The notes under the pieces were generated by a model. That model did no database searches, had not been told where the DNA came from, and worked only from the letters and a program-made list of their open reading frames with translations. A DNA stretch of 64,000 nucleotides from Ipomoea triloba (taxonomy: Eukaryota > Streptophyta > Magnoliopsida > Solanales > Convolvulaceae): the NCBI RefSeq assembly GCF_003576645.1, contig NC_044923.1, positions 17,869,150 to 17,933,149 on the forward strand, given 5' to 3'. Every line of letters begins with the position of its first letter. Position 1 is the first letter of the stretch. This document shows, piece after piece, positions 22,340 through 34,535 of the stretch. Made by a program: the position numbers and the translations under genes.

Positions 22340-23270
22340 TACCGATACAAACTTGATCAATATCTTTACCATTCACTTTAGGATGGTACTGGGTATAAGG
22401 CTTACCGTGTTGATTGATATGATAGATTTTTCTATATTTTAACCTTAGCTTAATCTGATTTACATTTGTCTTGACTGTCTAATCTTATAAGAAAAATCTA
22501 GACATGTTAAACTTATTGAAGTGAAAATATCTAGTGGGAGTGATCGAACATGTGAGATTTATTAGTTTATTTACTTGAGTTTATATTTTTTTATTAAAAA
22601 AATGGATATGTTGTAAGTGTAAATTTTATAAAAATAGAGTGATCGAAATATTTTCAAGAAACATGAGGCCTACTTCAGTTAGTACAAGCCCACAACAAAC
22701 AGAAGGCATACGAGTATCCCCAATTGTAGATTTTAGAAGGTTTTTGTGAGGTCAAATGTGATGCGGAAGAGAGAGAAAGTGAGGAGAGAAGATAAAAGAT
22801 TCTTGCAAGTGGTGTGATTTTTGTCTAAACGGTGGGCCTCACCAAAGAATTTTTTTTAAAAAAAACACCATCAGCACCTAGTGGGGACGTGTAGTGCACG
22901 CGCCCACTGGGCGTGTTGAGGGGAGTCGCCTCCTCTTTTATTTTTGTTTTTTAAATTTTATTTTATTTTTTTTTGAAAAAAAATCAAATTAAAAACCCAA
23001 CTAATGGGTTAGCTCTAATGTGCAAAATTATCAAAACCAAGACAAAGAGGTAGAAAATTCACATTTTTTTAAGGACATGTATAAAGCAAAACTAATTTTG
23101 AACATTTATATCAATATTTAGTTATTGTCAGGAAAGCATCCACATGACAAGAGAGAGAAGGAGAGAGAGAGGTTTTAGAGCTCCTCCAAGGTATTGGGAT
23201 ATTTAGATTCCCAAGAAAAAAAATTAATGTTGTTTCTCTTGCTGTGCGCGTTTGGCGTACAGTAGGCGCG
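22340..23270. other. Intergenic DNA, no gene seen
   Basis: AT-rich, with one GC-richer patch at 22860-22930 (GTAGTGCACGCGCCCACTGGG) that looks like eroded repeat sequence. No gene is supported. Confidence 0.35.
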
Positions 23271-23276
23271 CCGGCT

Positions 23277-23382
23277 TCTTTTTTTTTTTTTTTTTTTTCT
23301 TTTTTTTTTTTTTTCTTTTTTTTTTTTTTTCTTTTTTTTTTTTTTTCTTTTTTTTTTTTTTTCTTTTTTTTTTTTTTTCTTT

Positions 23383-23414
<32 letters not shown>
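23277..23414. repeat. (T)n-C minisatellite
   Basis: About 140 bp of T-runs of 13-20 separated by single Cs, in a loosely regular arrangement. The lysine/glutamate-rich and phenylalanine-rich open frames over it are artefacts. Confidence 0.95.
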
Positions 23415-23429
23415 CTTCTCTCATTTTCT

Positions 23430-24060
23430 CTTTCTTAATCACACTTACAAAAACTTCTCAAAAACCGCGAAATAACTCTACTACTAAGGACGCTCTAATA
23501 AGGTTTCCAAATGTAGTAGACGGGGCATGCCAAAACAATAATCGTTGTTTTGTTTATATGTTTGTAGAGGAAGAGGGTTACTATGCGACAACTACGTATG
23601 TGTAATTTTGTCAAAGATAAAATTAAAGTATGTCACGTACAGTAAATATTAAGCATGCTAGATATTACTCTGTAATAGTTTGAAACTGAGAAGTACATAC
23701 TAATGAGTAAATTAGTCATTGATATGATGATGAATAAATTAAAAGTAATCACACCATATAATAATGATGAATATATATTATGTTACATAAAATTGAAACA
23801 CAAAAAGTATCCAAATATCCAATGTGAATAAATTTATAAGGTAATGAAGAAAAGCAACGGTAGATATAACAATAGTAGTTGGCATCAAAACTAGAGCCAA
23901 TTCAATCAAAACAACCTTGATTTTCACAAAAAAAAAAAAGAAAAAAAAAGCCTTATCTCGTCGGGCTACCTTGACCCTTACCATCAAAAGGGCGAGGCGG
24001 GTTTTGAATTTTATGGACCATATTATTGGTGGTTTTTTAGCACACCCCGCCAAATAGGGC
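23430..24060. other. Intergenic DNA, no gene seen
   Basis: AT-rich sequence with A-runs near 23927-23948. Nothing recognisable. Confidence 0.35.
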
Positions 24061-24064
24061 AAAT

Positions 24065-24326
24065 TATTGTGTGGACCATGGTCCACACAGTGCCGTGTAG
24101 ACCATAACAAAAATATAGTACATTTTTAATATACTAAAAAATATATTATTTGTGTACTGAATATATATTATACAAAATAATGTACTTTTATCGGTACTCA
24201 AATAATGTACTTTTCCTGAAAATAATGCACATTTTTAATATACTAAAAGTACATTATTTGTGTACGAAACATATATTATTTGATAGTATGGTTCACACAG
24301 CTCTGTGGTCCACATAATAATGATTA
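24065..24326. mobile_element. MITE with TGTGGACCATGGTCCACA termini
   Basis: Left TTATTGTGTGGACCATGGTC and right CTGTGGTCCACATAATAATG are imperfect inverted ends. The interior repeats ATAATGTACTTTT and AATATACTAAAA units in both orientations. The palindromic core recalls the 18.5- and 32.4-kb elements, but the outermost bases differ. Confidence 0.5.
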
Positions 24327-24329
24327 GCC

Positions 24330-25053
24330 AAATGGCGAAAGTTGGCAAGACATGCTTGGTAAGATAGGCCTTCCTTAGGCCAATATTATTGGTAAGCTTT
24401 TTAGCCCATCCCGCTATATGACAGGCTTTGACAGGCCTCACTCTGTCGACCCGTTTCTATAGCTCTAATCAAAATTCAAAAGTGATATAGGTATGTAATT
24501 GAGTTGAACAACATAGATAAGGATTTGCATTGGGAGTTTTCTGTGATCTTTATCCTTTTGTTGGCCCACCTCCATCCCAAATCATGTGCCACATAATTGG
24601 AGTTTAGGCATGACACTTTTGGAGTGATCACTTCTGTCTAAGCTAAATTAGACATGTAATTAAATTAGAGGGAAATGATTATTAGTTAGGCTGCCACTGT
24701 TACAAATTGTCAATTTGGGCAAAGCTGAATTGGTACCCATCATTAGCACAAAGCCCCAAGTTAGGCCATTTGCTATGCCATATGTGCAGTTACTGTCCAA
24801 TTAGCATACTAAATTAGCAAGCTCTTGTTGCAGGACCACTCAATCAACTCCTTTATGCTTGTACATATTTGTTTTTCATGCCACATTATTGCTCTCTAAA
24901 TAATGACACTTTATATTAATTTAAACAAGCTTTTAGAGATTTTGGGGTTTAAGTGTTTTGGCTTGATTTGGCATAAGCATTTGATTATAATGATGGCAAG
25001 TTTTGAACAAGGGGTTGTGATTAAGGTTGTTTTAAGCACAAAAAAATAATTAA
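24330..25053. other. Intergenic DNA, no gene seen
   Basis: Low-repeat sequence without a convincing open frame. It could hold regulatory sequence, but nothing specific is visible. Confidence 0.35.
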
Positions 25054-25584
25054 GAGTGTGTTTACTAACTAATTAAAGAAACAAAAACAAAAACGGGAGA
25101 TATGGTTTGAAATCTGAATACATTTACTTGTCATTTCTCTAATTTGGACAAGTAAACGTGTTTAGACTACCATATTTTCGGTTTTTCATTTCTTCCGTTA
25201 GTAAACACTTCCGTAATTATTTTGGTCAATAGAATATCCTTAATCCCAATCCCTTGTTCCTATAAAACTAGCTTTATAATGATTCTCAGTTTTTCTAAAC
25301 TTTAGAGATCGAACAAGTTATATTATACACTTTTTCCAATTTAGGGAGAAATGAAAAAAATTGTTGGCTTTCTCTACCTTTCAGCACCATCTCTACCTTT
25401 CGCATCAACCATCGTCTCTAACTTTCTCTTTTGTCACCGTCTCTAACTTTCTCTTTGACTACCATATATAGCATTTATCATTGACTTTTTCTGTTATTCA
25501 AATTTATACATGTTTATAACTATTGAAAATTGAGTTTCGAAAATAAATTTAAAAAAATTAGAGAAATGAAGTAAACAGACCCTC
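25054..25584. mobile_element. hAT-like MITE
   Basis: GAGTGTGTTTACTAACTAAT on the left and GAAGTAAACAGACCCTC on the right are imperfect inverted termini, similar to the element at 15052-16114. No coding sequence and no clear target duplication. Confidence 0.5.
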
Positions 25585-25930
25585 AGTGTTATGATCAAGA
25601 TTCGGGCATGCCTACTAACGAGTGATTGGATATAGACATGGGACGAGTATATTGCATTGATTTGTGTCCCCTGTTTGGCCGGAGGCCATGAGGCTTTTAT
25701 ATATTGTTTAGAGGCAAAATTTGAGGAGTTTGCAACTTAAAGCTAGATTGATTGACAAGCCATATCATTAGCCATGAAGGTGCAAGTGGCTTAGCGCTAG
25801 TGGGAAACCACCTTGCCATGTCTATGGTGTTGTATGTAGTAGGAAGTTCCCCATGTTGAACTTGGCCCAACCTTTACTCAATTGTCCTTTTATGAGCCTT
25901 TTGATATGATTTATGGGTTTTTTTTGAGTG

Positions 25931-25935
<5 letters not shown>

Positions 25936-25995
<60 letters not shown>
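25936..25995. repeat. (AT)n microsatellite
   Basis: About 30 AT dinucleotides. Confidence 0.97.
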
Positions 25996-25998
<3 letters not shown>

Positions 25999-25999
25999 G

Positions 26000-27590
26000 G
26001 ATCGGAGTATAAAGTAATGCACAAAAAGAACATATTGGGACACAAAAATCAAGTAGATTTATATCTTGGCTCAAAAATATTTTACTCTTCAATATATTTA
26101 ATAAATTAAGTAACATGTTTTAATTTTATCAACAGTATAACAATATTTCAATAATGATTGATCTGGTAATAGTTGGGGAATAAAACCCAAGAATACTATA
26201 TTTTGTAGGGATAGGTCAAACTAAAATTTCACTTGAAGACCTAGTTTGACGAAAAATTTGAGCAATCTATTTGATAGGAGAGGTCAACCCAAATTCCATT
26301 TAGCTTGAAGACATAGTTCGACGAAAACTTTGTCCAATGTAGTCATTAGCTAGGGTTTTGGGGACCAGTGAAATGTGAACAGTTGCCATTGTCATTGAAG
26401 AAAAAAGTGACAATGGAGAAGGCGACCAATCCGATTCTCCAGTGGGTCGAAGCAGGCGCAGGCGATCAATTTTTTTTTGAATGGTGACGACTTTTTTATT
26501 TCGATAACGGCAGTATGCATACCACGTCATTCTAATTTTACCAATAATCAACAAGACTTATTTAATTGATGTTAACAAGTTTAAGTGTTTAATTACATTT
26601 TTTAAGTTCTGAGACCTAATTTGTAAAAAAATTTAAGGATCTATTTGCCAGATCATTTTCCCTCAATATTTTTTTGGGATAACAAATTAAAAAGTATCAC
26701 TTATGAGTTGATGGAAATGGGATGAATACCGATGTTGATAATTATCTGCCGGTTAGGTAGTGATTCCCATACATATTTCATAAAAACAGTGGACCCAATA
26801 TGCCTATATGGTCCTCTCATTGATGACTTTGATTTAGCAAACCAACCTAAAGCTATTTCCAAAACTGTACTATCATCATCAACCAACTTTCCACAATTAC
26901 AATCATTAATCATTGACCTTTTCGTAAAGATTAATGTTTAATTACCTCTCTAAAGATAGTATCATTATTGCAGTTTTATGTCCAATCCCCAAATTATATA
27001 TATATTGCTCAGCAGTTAAACAAGTGTGATATGATATTTTAACTTGCAAAACAAATGTGCTAAAGACCTTTTAAAGCCACATTCACATGTAGACATGTTT
27101 TTCTTTAGATATATTCGTCATTTACTCTGCAAACTTGAACACTGAAATATGCACTTCTCAGAATTTTTCAGATTTATACATTTAGTATTAACATTTTGCA
27201 TATTTAGTATTAAAAGATTTGCACTTGCAAAAATGCAAAAAGTGCATTGCACTTAGAATTTCGATTTTATAGTTTATGACCGAGTTTTTGGTTTTATTTG
27301 ATTTAGTGGTTCACTTTTTACTACTTAAGGTCTAACACTTACGGTTTATATTTAAAATTTAGCTTTTTTTTTTGTTGATTTTATAAAATTTACTAGGTTT
27401 ACATATTTAGTTGTTAAAGATATCATATTTAAGTGTTCAAGTTTGCATAGTGAAGTTGATGATAATTACGAAAATGACTGTATTTTTTTTAAAAAAAATT
27501 CGATAAGATCCGTCGAATTTTTACAGATGTAAGGCTGAGATTGATTCTTATTTCTCTCCTATGTTATTGTTCTCCCAAGATTCTTAGCCA
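26000..27590. other. Intergenic DNA, no supported gene
   Basis: Two imperfect copies of a roughly 65-bp unit (GAGGTCAA...CTTGAAGACCTAGTTTGACGAAAA) lie at 26213-26335. A pair of overlapping open frames at 26701-26941 (both strands, 70 codons) has no recognisable domain. The remainder is AT-rich. Confidence 0.35.
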
Positions 27591-27786
27591 TATATATATA
27601 TATATATATTTATAGGGTTAAGTTCCCGTGCGGTCACACACCACAAAGCATTCAGAAATGCACCGGTGTGGTGCATTGTTTTTGATGAGTGGTGCGTTTC
27701 ATTGTGGTGCGTTTCTGAACACTGTGTGGTGCATTTATTCATACCTAATGGTGCAATCCGTACATGAAGCCCTGACCTCATTCGGA

Positions 27787-27810
27787 TGTGTGTGTGTGTG
27801 TGTATGTGTG
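27787..27810. repeat. (GT)n microsatellite
   Basis: Short GT run immediately before the CACTA terminus. Confidence 0.9.
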
Positions 27811-27811
27811 T

Positions 27812-28240
27812 CACTACAAGAAATTTCACATTTAGTGACAGCACAAGTTGTCACCAAAACTATCTATTTTAGTCACTAATAAAATTAGTGACCAATTTTT
27901 TAAGTCGTCACTTGCTGTTACTATATTCTCCATCACTATTGTCATCACTATTGTAATAGTGACGACTTTTGAAAAATTGTCATAATTACTCAAGACTTTT
28001 GTGACAAGATTTACTTACACAAAAAGTATTATTTGAATGATAACAATAAGGGTCACAATAAATTTACATTATGTGACCAAATATGTTATTACAAAAAAAA
28101 AAAAAAGAGATATAATGACAACTAAAATAGTTACAATTAATCATTTTATTTTGACAACACTTTAGTCACATAAATTGGACTTATTTGTGCAAATTGTTGT
28201 TGACTCAAATATGGATATCAATGACTACTTTGTATGTAAC
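27812..28240. mobile_element. CACTA (En/Spm) left end, truncated
   Basis: CACTACAAGAAATTTCACATTTAGTGACAG begins with the canonical CACTACAAGAAA terminus. It is followed by subterminal repeats of a GTGAC/GTCAC core in both orientations (TTAGTGACCAATTTTTTAAGTCGTCAC), the usual transposase-binding architecture. No reciprocal TTTCTTGTAGTG end was found downstream; a SINE-like repeat starts at 28243. No TNPA/TNPD coding sequence. Confidence 0.75.
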
Positions 28241-28242
28241 AG

Positions 28243-28360
28243 GAGAGACGGGAGCCGGCCCAGGGGGAAGCGCCACTTATTAAAATTGAACCCGAGTACT
28301 CCCAAAATTCTTCCCCACAAAGAGAGCTCACTTGCTACTTGAGCTACCCCATTGGGTTCA
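28243..28360 (-). mobile_element. SINE-like repeat, copy 1 (- strand)
   Basis: Read on the - strand: AACCCAATGGGGTAGCTC, CAAGTG, TCTCTTTGTGGGG, GGGTTCAATTTTAATAAGTGG, CTTCCCCCTGGGCC, GCTCCCGTCTC. GGGTAGCTCAAGTAG fits a Pol III A box and GGGTTCAA a B box. The same element is at 53547-53666 (+). Confidence 0.65.
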
Positions 28361-29115
28361 TTTTTCAATATTATATTACAACTATATGTTGTAAGAAATA
28401 CAACACAATCTAAATAAAAACGTTTTTAAATAAAATTTCTTGATTATTCTACACGTGAGGCACTTGATAGAGATGCATTGCTTAACATATTTGGAAGAAG
28501 CACTTTATTGCTTGCTAAGTGAGCAAAAATATATTTGATTTCAATGGCTTGTTTCTCTAAAGCTGCATGTGCGATTTCTTTAAATTTTATAACTTATACT
28601 TTTGAATTCTTTTCGCATTATTTTTCTTGAAGCTTCTATTTTTGCATGAAAAAGAATCTTCTCTTGGGTCTTTGAAGTTATCCCTTTAAGACCTAAATCA
28701 CGTGTATAACTTGACTTTCTTTTTAATAACAAATCAAAATACTCAACAAGTCGTAGAGGTGCAACTGAAATCTTTTCTTTTTATTCTTCTATCCCTCTTC
28801 TTGAAGTTTATTGTGCAACGACTAAAATAATTATGATGCAATCAATCTTGCAAATCCAGAAAATGAAGAAATTTCAAAAATAGTCACAGTTGCATCATTC
28901 ATTGATCTTGTATCTAAAATACTTATTGTGCATCCTTTAAATATATTAGAACTAATATAAATTTATAATTCATTTCATTTTCTAAACTCAACCTGTTTAG
29001 ATTAAGTGCAAAATCTGCATCAGCCTTGACAACAAAAACACTTTAGTATTCGGACTACATGCATAATCATTTTTGTTACTATCAAGTAAATAAGTTATGA
29101 AACTAGAACAGGAGG
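28361..29115. other. Degenerate sequence, no gene identified
   Basis: AT-rich and loosely coding-like on the - strand (a 65-codon frame at 28997-29194), but no domain is recognisable. It could be interior remnant of a transposon. Confidence 0.3.
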
Positions 29116-30848
29116 TACTACTCATAAACCTTCTACAAATATAATAAATATTAATGTTTTGTTCAATACTTTCAAATGAGAATCTATGACACACATCTCA
29201 CAACGCATGAAACATGTATGGGAAAAAACTACTACTGTCAATTATCAACATGCGCTTGAAAGATAAAGATTTCATAGTACAACTAAGATCCAGTCATATA
29301 CATAACAAGGCACACTATCACTAGTAACCCAATTGCAAATAACACACTATCAATAACAAAAGAAGAGGACAAATACTAAAGATGAAGACAGTGACAATGC
29401 TATCCAAAAGATAATTAAGAAAACTTAGAGAAATTCAAATAAAAAGTAGTATTTAGATTAGACTATCGTTTTTAGACTAAGTATTTAGACCAGCGTTATT
29501 ACAAAGTTGCAAACATTTATTTTAGTGACAATTATAATAAATCTCTCATATATTATCTTGCATTCATATACTTTGAATTACTGATTTAAGTAAACAAATT
29601 CAACATTCAATTACATATGCATGGACATCTCCAATATAATCTTGCATTGATATATTTTGCTATCGATTTTGTTTAATTCTAAATTTTATATATGCAAAGA
29701 AGTACATATGATGATAAAAACTAACAAGAACAGAGCCAATATCTTTTATCCATTTACTTTCTAAATTTACTAAATACTCCGTAATAACTAAAGAAATAAG
29801 AGATTGATAACAATAATGAATATTTGAGTATATTTAGGGTGTGTTTGGTAACCCGGAAAATGATTTCTGGAAATCATTTTATGGCTTCTGGTGTTTGGAA
29901 ACATCCGGAAAATGTATTCAACGGAAAACATTTTCCGTGACCAAGGAAAATGAACTCATTTTCCGGAAATGAAAAGTGGCTTCGTGCGACTTTTTTTGTA
30001 AAAAAAAAAATAATTTATTTCTAATTTCTAATAAATATTATTAGTTTATATATTTTTATATTTTAAATAAAATAATAAAAATATATAATTATACATTTCT
30101 ACTTATTTTCCACTCATTTTCCGGAAAATGAACCAAACACACACAGATAGTTTTCCAGAGTACATCCAAACACCGAAAATGAACTCATTTTCCGGAAAAT
30201 GACTCATTTTTCGGAAAATGACTCATTTTCCAGAAAACATTTTCCAGAAGTCATTTTCCTACTTTCCAAACACATCATTAATATTTTAAATAATTAGTTT
30301 CATTTGGTAATGTTCTTTGCTTAGTAAGTTTCCTTAATTTTCAAGTTTAGGGTGAAATTCTTATGAGAATCAACTTCCCATGAGTCATGAGAACCAATCT
30401 CATACATTAAAACATACAATAGATCTATATATATGGATGAAATTAATTGGAGGTTAAAAACGCATGTGTAATATTTGACATTATGATGTGTACATATTAA
30501 GCATGTGTGCATATTAAGCATGTGATGTGTGCAACATAGGGACATGCTTAATTAATATACACACATCATAATATCTAATATGCACACACGCGTTTTTAAT
30601 TCTCAATTAATATCATCTATATTTCTATTTTTGTGTGCATGAAATTGATTTTCATGGACTCATGAGGATCAGTTCTTATATCGTGGACCGCGGTCCCAAA
30701 ACGACGTCGTTCTAGTAAGTGGGAGACGGAGCCCCGTAATTGACACTACAGTTCATTCCAAAAGATACTGCCTTACATTTGTTTTGATATTATCGAATGA
30801 AACTGTAGTTATATCAAAAAGTAACTGTAGTTGTGTTGAAAATAAAGT
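29116..30848. repeat. 1733-bp direct duplication, copy 1
   Basis: This block is repeated at 30850-32582 with an offset of 1734 bp. The only difference I noticed is near the right end (AAATAAAGT against AAAGAAAGT). A single N at 30849 lies exactly between the copies. Copy 1 contains a hAT-like MITE (29837-30276) and just the first 179 bp of the Mutator-like MITE (30670-30848). The arrangement suggests overlapping contig ends joined without merging. Confidence 0.9.
29837..30276. mobile_element. hAT-like MITE (GGGTGTGTTTGG termini)
   Basis: GGGTGTGTTTGGTAACCCGG and TTTCCAAACACATC are inverted ends, and the interior is rich in GGAAAATGA / TCATTTTCC inverted motifs. The duplicate is at 31571-32010. 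Confidence 0.7.
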
Positions 30849-30849
30849 N

Positions 30850-32582
30850 TACTACTCATAAACCTTCTACAAATATAATAAATATTAATGTTTTGTTCAA
30901 TACTTTCAAATGAGAATCTATGACACACATCTCACAACGCATGAAACATGTATGGGAAAAAACTACTACTGTCAATTATCAACATGCGCTTGAAAGATAA
31001 AGATTTCATAGTACAACTAAGATCCAGTCATATACATAACAAGGCACACTATCACTAGTAACCCAATTGCAAATAACACACTATCAATAACAAAAGAAGA
31101 GGACAAATACTAAAGATGAAGACAGTGACAATGCTATCCAAAAGATAATTAAGAAAACTTAGAGAAATTCAAATAAAAAGTAGTATTTAGATTAGACTAT
31201 CGTTTTTAGACTAAGTATTTAGACCAGCGTTATTACAAAGTTGCAAACATTTATTTTAGTGACAATTATAATAAATCTCTCATATATTATCTTGCATTCA
31301 TATACTTTGAATTACTGATTTAAGTAAACAAATTCAACATTCAATTACATATGCATGGACATCTCCAATATAATCTTGCATTGATATATTTTGCTATCGA
31401 TTTTGTTTAATTCTAAATTTTATATATGCAAAGAAGTACATATGATGATAAAAACTAACAAGAACAGAGCCAATATCTTTTATCCATTTACTTTCTAAAT
31501 TTACTAAATACTCCGTAATAACTAAAGAAATAAGAGATTGATAACAATAATGAATATTTGAGTATATTTAGGGTGTGTTTGGTAACCCGGAAAATGATTT
31601 CTGGAAATCATTTTATGGCTTCTGGTGTTTGGAAACATCCGGAAAATGTATTCAACGGAAAACATTTTCCGTGACCAAGGAAAATGAACTCATTTTCCGG
31701 AAATGAAAAGTGGCTTCGTGCGACTTTTTTTGTAAAAAAAAAAATAATTTATTTCTAATTTCTAATAAATATTATTAGTTTATATATTTTTATATTTTAA
31801 ATAAAATAATAAAAATATATAATTATACATTTCTACTTATTTTCCACTCATTTTCCGGAAAATGAACCAAACACACACAGATAGTTTTCCAGAGTACATC
31901 CAAACACCGAAAATGAACTCATTTTCCGGAAAATGACTCATTTTTCGGAAAATGACTCATTTTCCAGAAAACATTTTCCAGAAGTCATTTTCCTACTTTC
32001 CAAACACATCATTAATATTTTAAATAATTAGTTTCATTTGGTAATGTTCTTTGCTTAGTAAGTTTCCTTAATTTTCAAGTTTAGGGTGAAATTCTTATGA
32101 GAATCAACTTCCCATGAGTCATGAGAACCAATCTCATACATTAAAACATACAATAGATCTATATATATGGATGAAATTAATTGGAGGTTAAAAACGCATG
32201 TGTAATATTTGACATTATGATGTGTACATATTAAGCATGTGTGCATATTAAGCATGTGATGTGTGCAACATAGGGACATGCTTAATTAATATACACACAT
32301 CATAATATCTAATATGCACACACGCGTTTTTAATTCTCAATTAATATCATCTATATTTCTATTTTTGTGTGCATGAAATTGATTTTCATGGACTCATGAG
32401 GATCAGTTCTTATATCGTGGACCGCGGTCCCAAAACGACGTCGTTCTAGTAAGTGGGAGACGGAGCCCCGTAATTGACACTACAGTTCATTCCAAAAGAT
32501 ACTGCCTTACATTTGTTTTGATATTATCGAATGAAACTGTAGTTATATCAAAAAGTAACTGTAGTTGTGTTGAAAAGAAAGT
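30850..32582. repeat. 1733-bp direct duplication, copy 2
   Basis: Copy 2 of the block at 29116-30848. Here the right end continues uninterrupted into a complete Mutator-like MITE whose two target duplications match. This copy is therefore the genuine junction. Confidence 0.9.
31571..32010. mobile_element. hAT-like MITE, duplicate
   Basis: The same element as 29837-30276, carried by the direct duplication. Confidence 0.7.
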
Positions 32583-33501
32583 GCAGTGTATATAAAATGA
32601 TACTGAATAACAGTTTCACGTTTGTGTTTGATATTATCGAATGAAACTGTAGTGATATCAAAATGTAACTGTAGTTGTGTTGAAAAGAAACTGCAGTGTA
32701 TATAAAATGATACTGAATAACAGTTTCACGTTTGTGTTTGATATTATCGAATGAAACTGTAGTGATATCAAAATGTAACTGTAGTTGTGTTGAAAAGAAA
32801 CTGCAGTGTATATAAAATGATACTGAATAACAGTTTCACGTTTGTGTTTGATATTATCGAATGAAACTGTAGTGATATCAAAATGTAACTGTAGTTGTGT
32901 TGAAAAGAAACTGCAGTGTATATAAAATGATACTGAATAACAGTTTCACGTTTGTGTTTGATATTATCGAATGAAACTGTAGTGATATCAAAATGTAACT
33001 GTAGTTGTGTTGAAAAGAAACTGCAGTGTATATAAAATGATACTGAATAACAGTTTCACGTTTGTGTTTGATATTATCGAATGAAACTGTAGTGATATCA
33101 AAATGTAACTGTAGTTGTGTTGAAAAGAAACTGCAGTGTATATAAAATGATACTGAATAACAGTTTCACGTTTGTGTTTGATATTATCGAATGAAACTGT
33201 AGTGATATCAAAATGTAACTGTAGTTGTGTTGAAAAGAAACTGCAGTGTATATAAAATGATACTGAATAACAGTTTCACATTTGTGTTTTGATATTATCG
33301 AATGAAACTGTAGTTATATCAAAAAGTAACTGTAGTTGTGTTGAAAGGTAACTGCAGTTGTGTTGAAATGTAACTGCAGTATATATGAAAGGAAAGTGGA
33401 TGGCGCGAATTCATCCGTCTGTTTTCATTAATCAAAACGACGTCGTTTTGGGACCGCGGTCCACAATGCATTGTGGACCACGGTCCACGATATAATTTGC
33501 G
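32404..33501. mobile_element. Mutator-like MITE with expanded internal satellite
   Basis: Flanked by 9-bp direct repeats CATGAGGAT at 32395-32403 and 33502-33510. Ends are CAGTTCTTATATCGTGGACC and, inverted, CGCAAATTATATCGTGGACC, the same pair as the 18481-19050 element in reverse orientation. The interior holds a 110-bp tandem array. It is twice the length of its sibling solely because of this array. Confidence 0.92.
32540..33330. repeat. 110-bp tandem array inside the MITE, about seven copies
   Basis: The anchor CAGTGTATATAAAATGATAC starts at 32584, 32694, 32804, 32914, 33024, 33134 and 33244, exactly 110 bp apart. The central units look identical; the outer ones differ by a few bases. Each unit carries ATGAAACTGTAGTGATATC and TGTAACTGTAGTTGTGTTG. 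Uniformity implies recent expansion. Confidence 0.95.
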
Positions 33502-33528
33502 CATGAGGATGTTGGTTCTCATATAATC

Positions 33529-33530
<2 letters not shown>

Positions 33531-33592
<62 letters not shown>
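33531..33592. repeat. (AT)n microsatellite
   Basis: About 30 AT dinucleotides. Confidence 0.97.
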
Positions 33593-33595
<3 letters not shown>

Positions 33596-33971
33596 CACAC
33601 ACAAATAGGGAGATAAGCAGAGAAGAGTTACAGCAATAAATCCCAATAATATCTTCTCTTATTCTTGTGTGATTATATTATTTTGTGATCATTATATTTT
33701 GAACTTTTTTCCCTAGCTATCATTCTCTTAGTTAAAAATTTGTTTAATCATACCAAATTTGTGTATGTATTAAAAAAAGTTGTTTGATATATCTTTATAG
33801 ATATGAAGAATGGCGAGTTTAGGCGAAAGTAAAAGAAGTTAAAATGTTTTCAAGTAAATTTAATTGATTTGTAAAAGTCAAGGGATAAAAATAGTTGGAT
33901 TATATTACTAATCAAACACTAAAAAGTGAGAATGTCACAATAGTTAAAAGAATTAAATGTGATATTTTATT

Positions 33972-33975
<4 letters not shown>

Positions 33976-34031
<56 letters not shown>
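33976..34031. repeat. (AT)n microsatellite
   Basis: About 27 AT dinucleotides. Confidence 0.97.
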
Positions 34032-34033
<2 letters not shown>

Positions 34034-34339
34034 ATGGTTAAATAAATTTAAAATTGATAATAAATGGCCAAGCTAAGTGCTCAAAACTTCAAATCAATCA
34101 TAAGTTCATAGGAAATATAGTACTTTCTAGTTTCTACAAGCATTGTACGTCTGCTACTTAATTACTAGACCATCACATGTTTCTGTCACCAAAGGTGTTG
34201 TAGCATGTATTCTCATATGCTCGTTGGTTGCTTTTGATTGATTAGTTTTAAGTATCAACTCAATTTCTTTTTCTCCATTCAAACTTTTTTAATACAACAA
34301 ACATTAATAAGATATATATATCTTTATCATTCAAGTTCC

Positions 34340-34535
34340 AAACATTAAAATAGCGCACCTTAAGTACACAAACCACGCACCTTAAGCACACAAACAAAAC
34401 GTCTTAAAAACACTAATCACGCACCTAATAGTTTTTAAATGGTGCACCTTCATACACAAACCATGCACCTTAAGCATTAAAATTGCGCACCTTAACTACA
34501 CAAACCATGCACCTTAAGCACACAAACCACGCACT
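34340..34535. repeat. Degenerate short tandem repeat (GCACCTTAAG motif)
   Basis: CGCACCTTAAGCACACAAAC-type units recur about seven times with a loose 25-40-bp spacing. Non-coding. Confidence 0.75.

Noticed and set aside
23224..23605. Lysine/glutamate-rich and poly-phenylalanine frames around 23.3 kb
   Set aside because: They are read-through of the T-run minisatellite on either strand.
25936..25995. TATA-rich stretches as promoters
   Set aside because: The long (AT)n tracts at 25.9, 33.5 and 34.0 kb are microsatellites with no gene downstream.
30321..32279. Two identical 74-codon frames 1734 bp apart (30321-30545 and 32055-32279)
   Set aside because: The identity is due to the direct duplication, not to a gene family; the peptide has no recognisable features.
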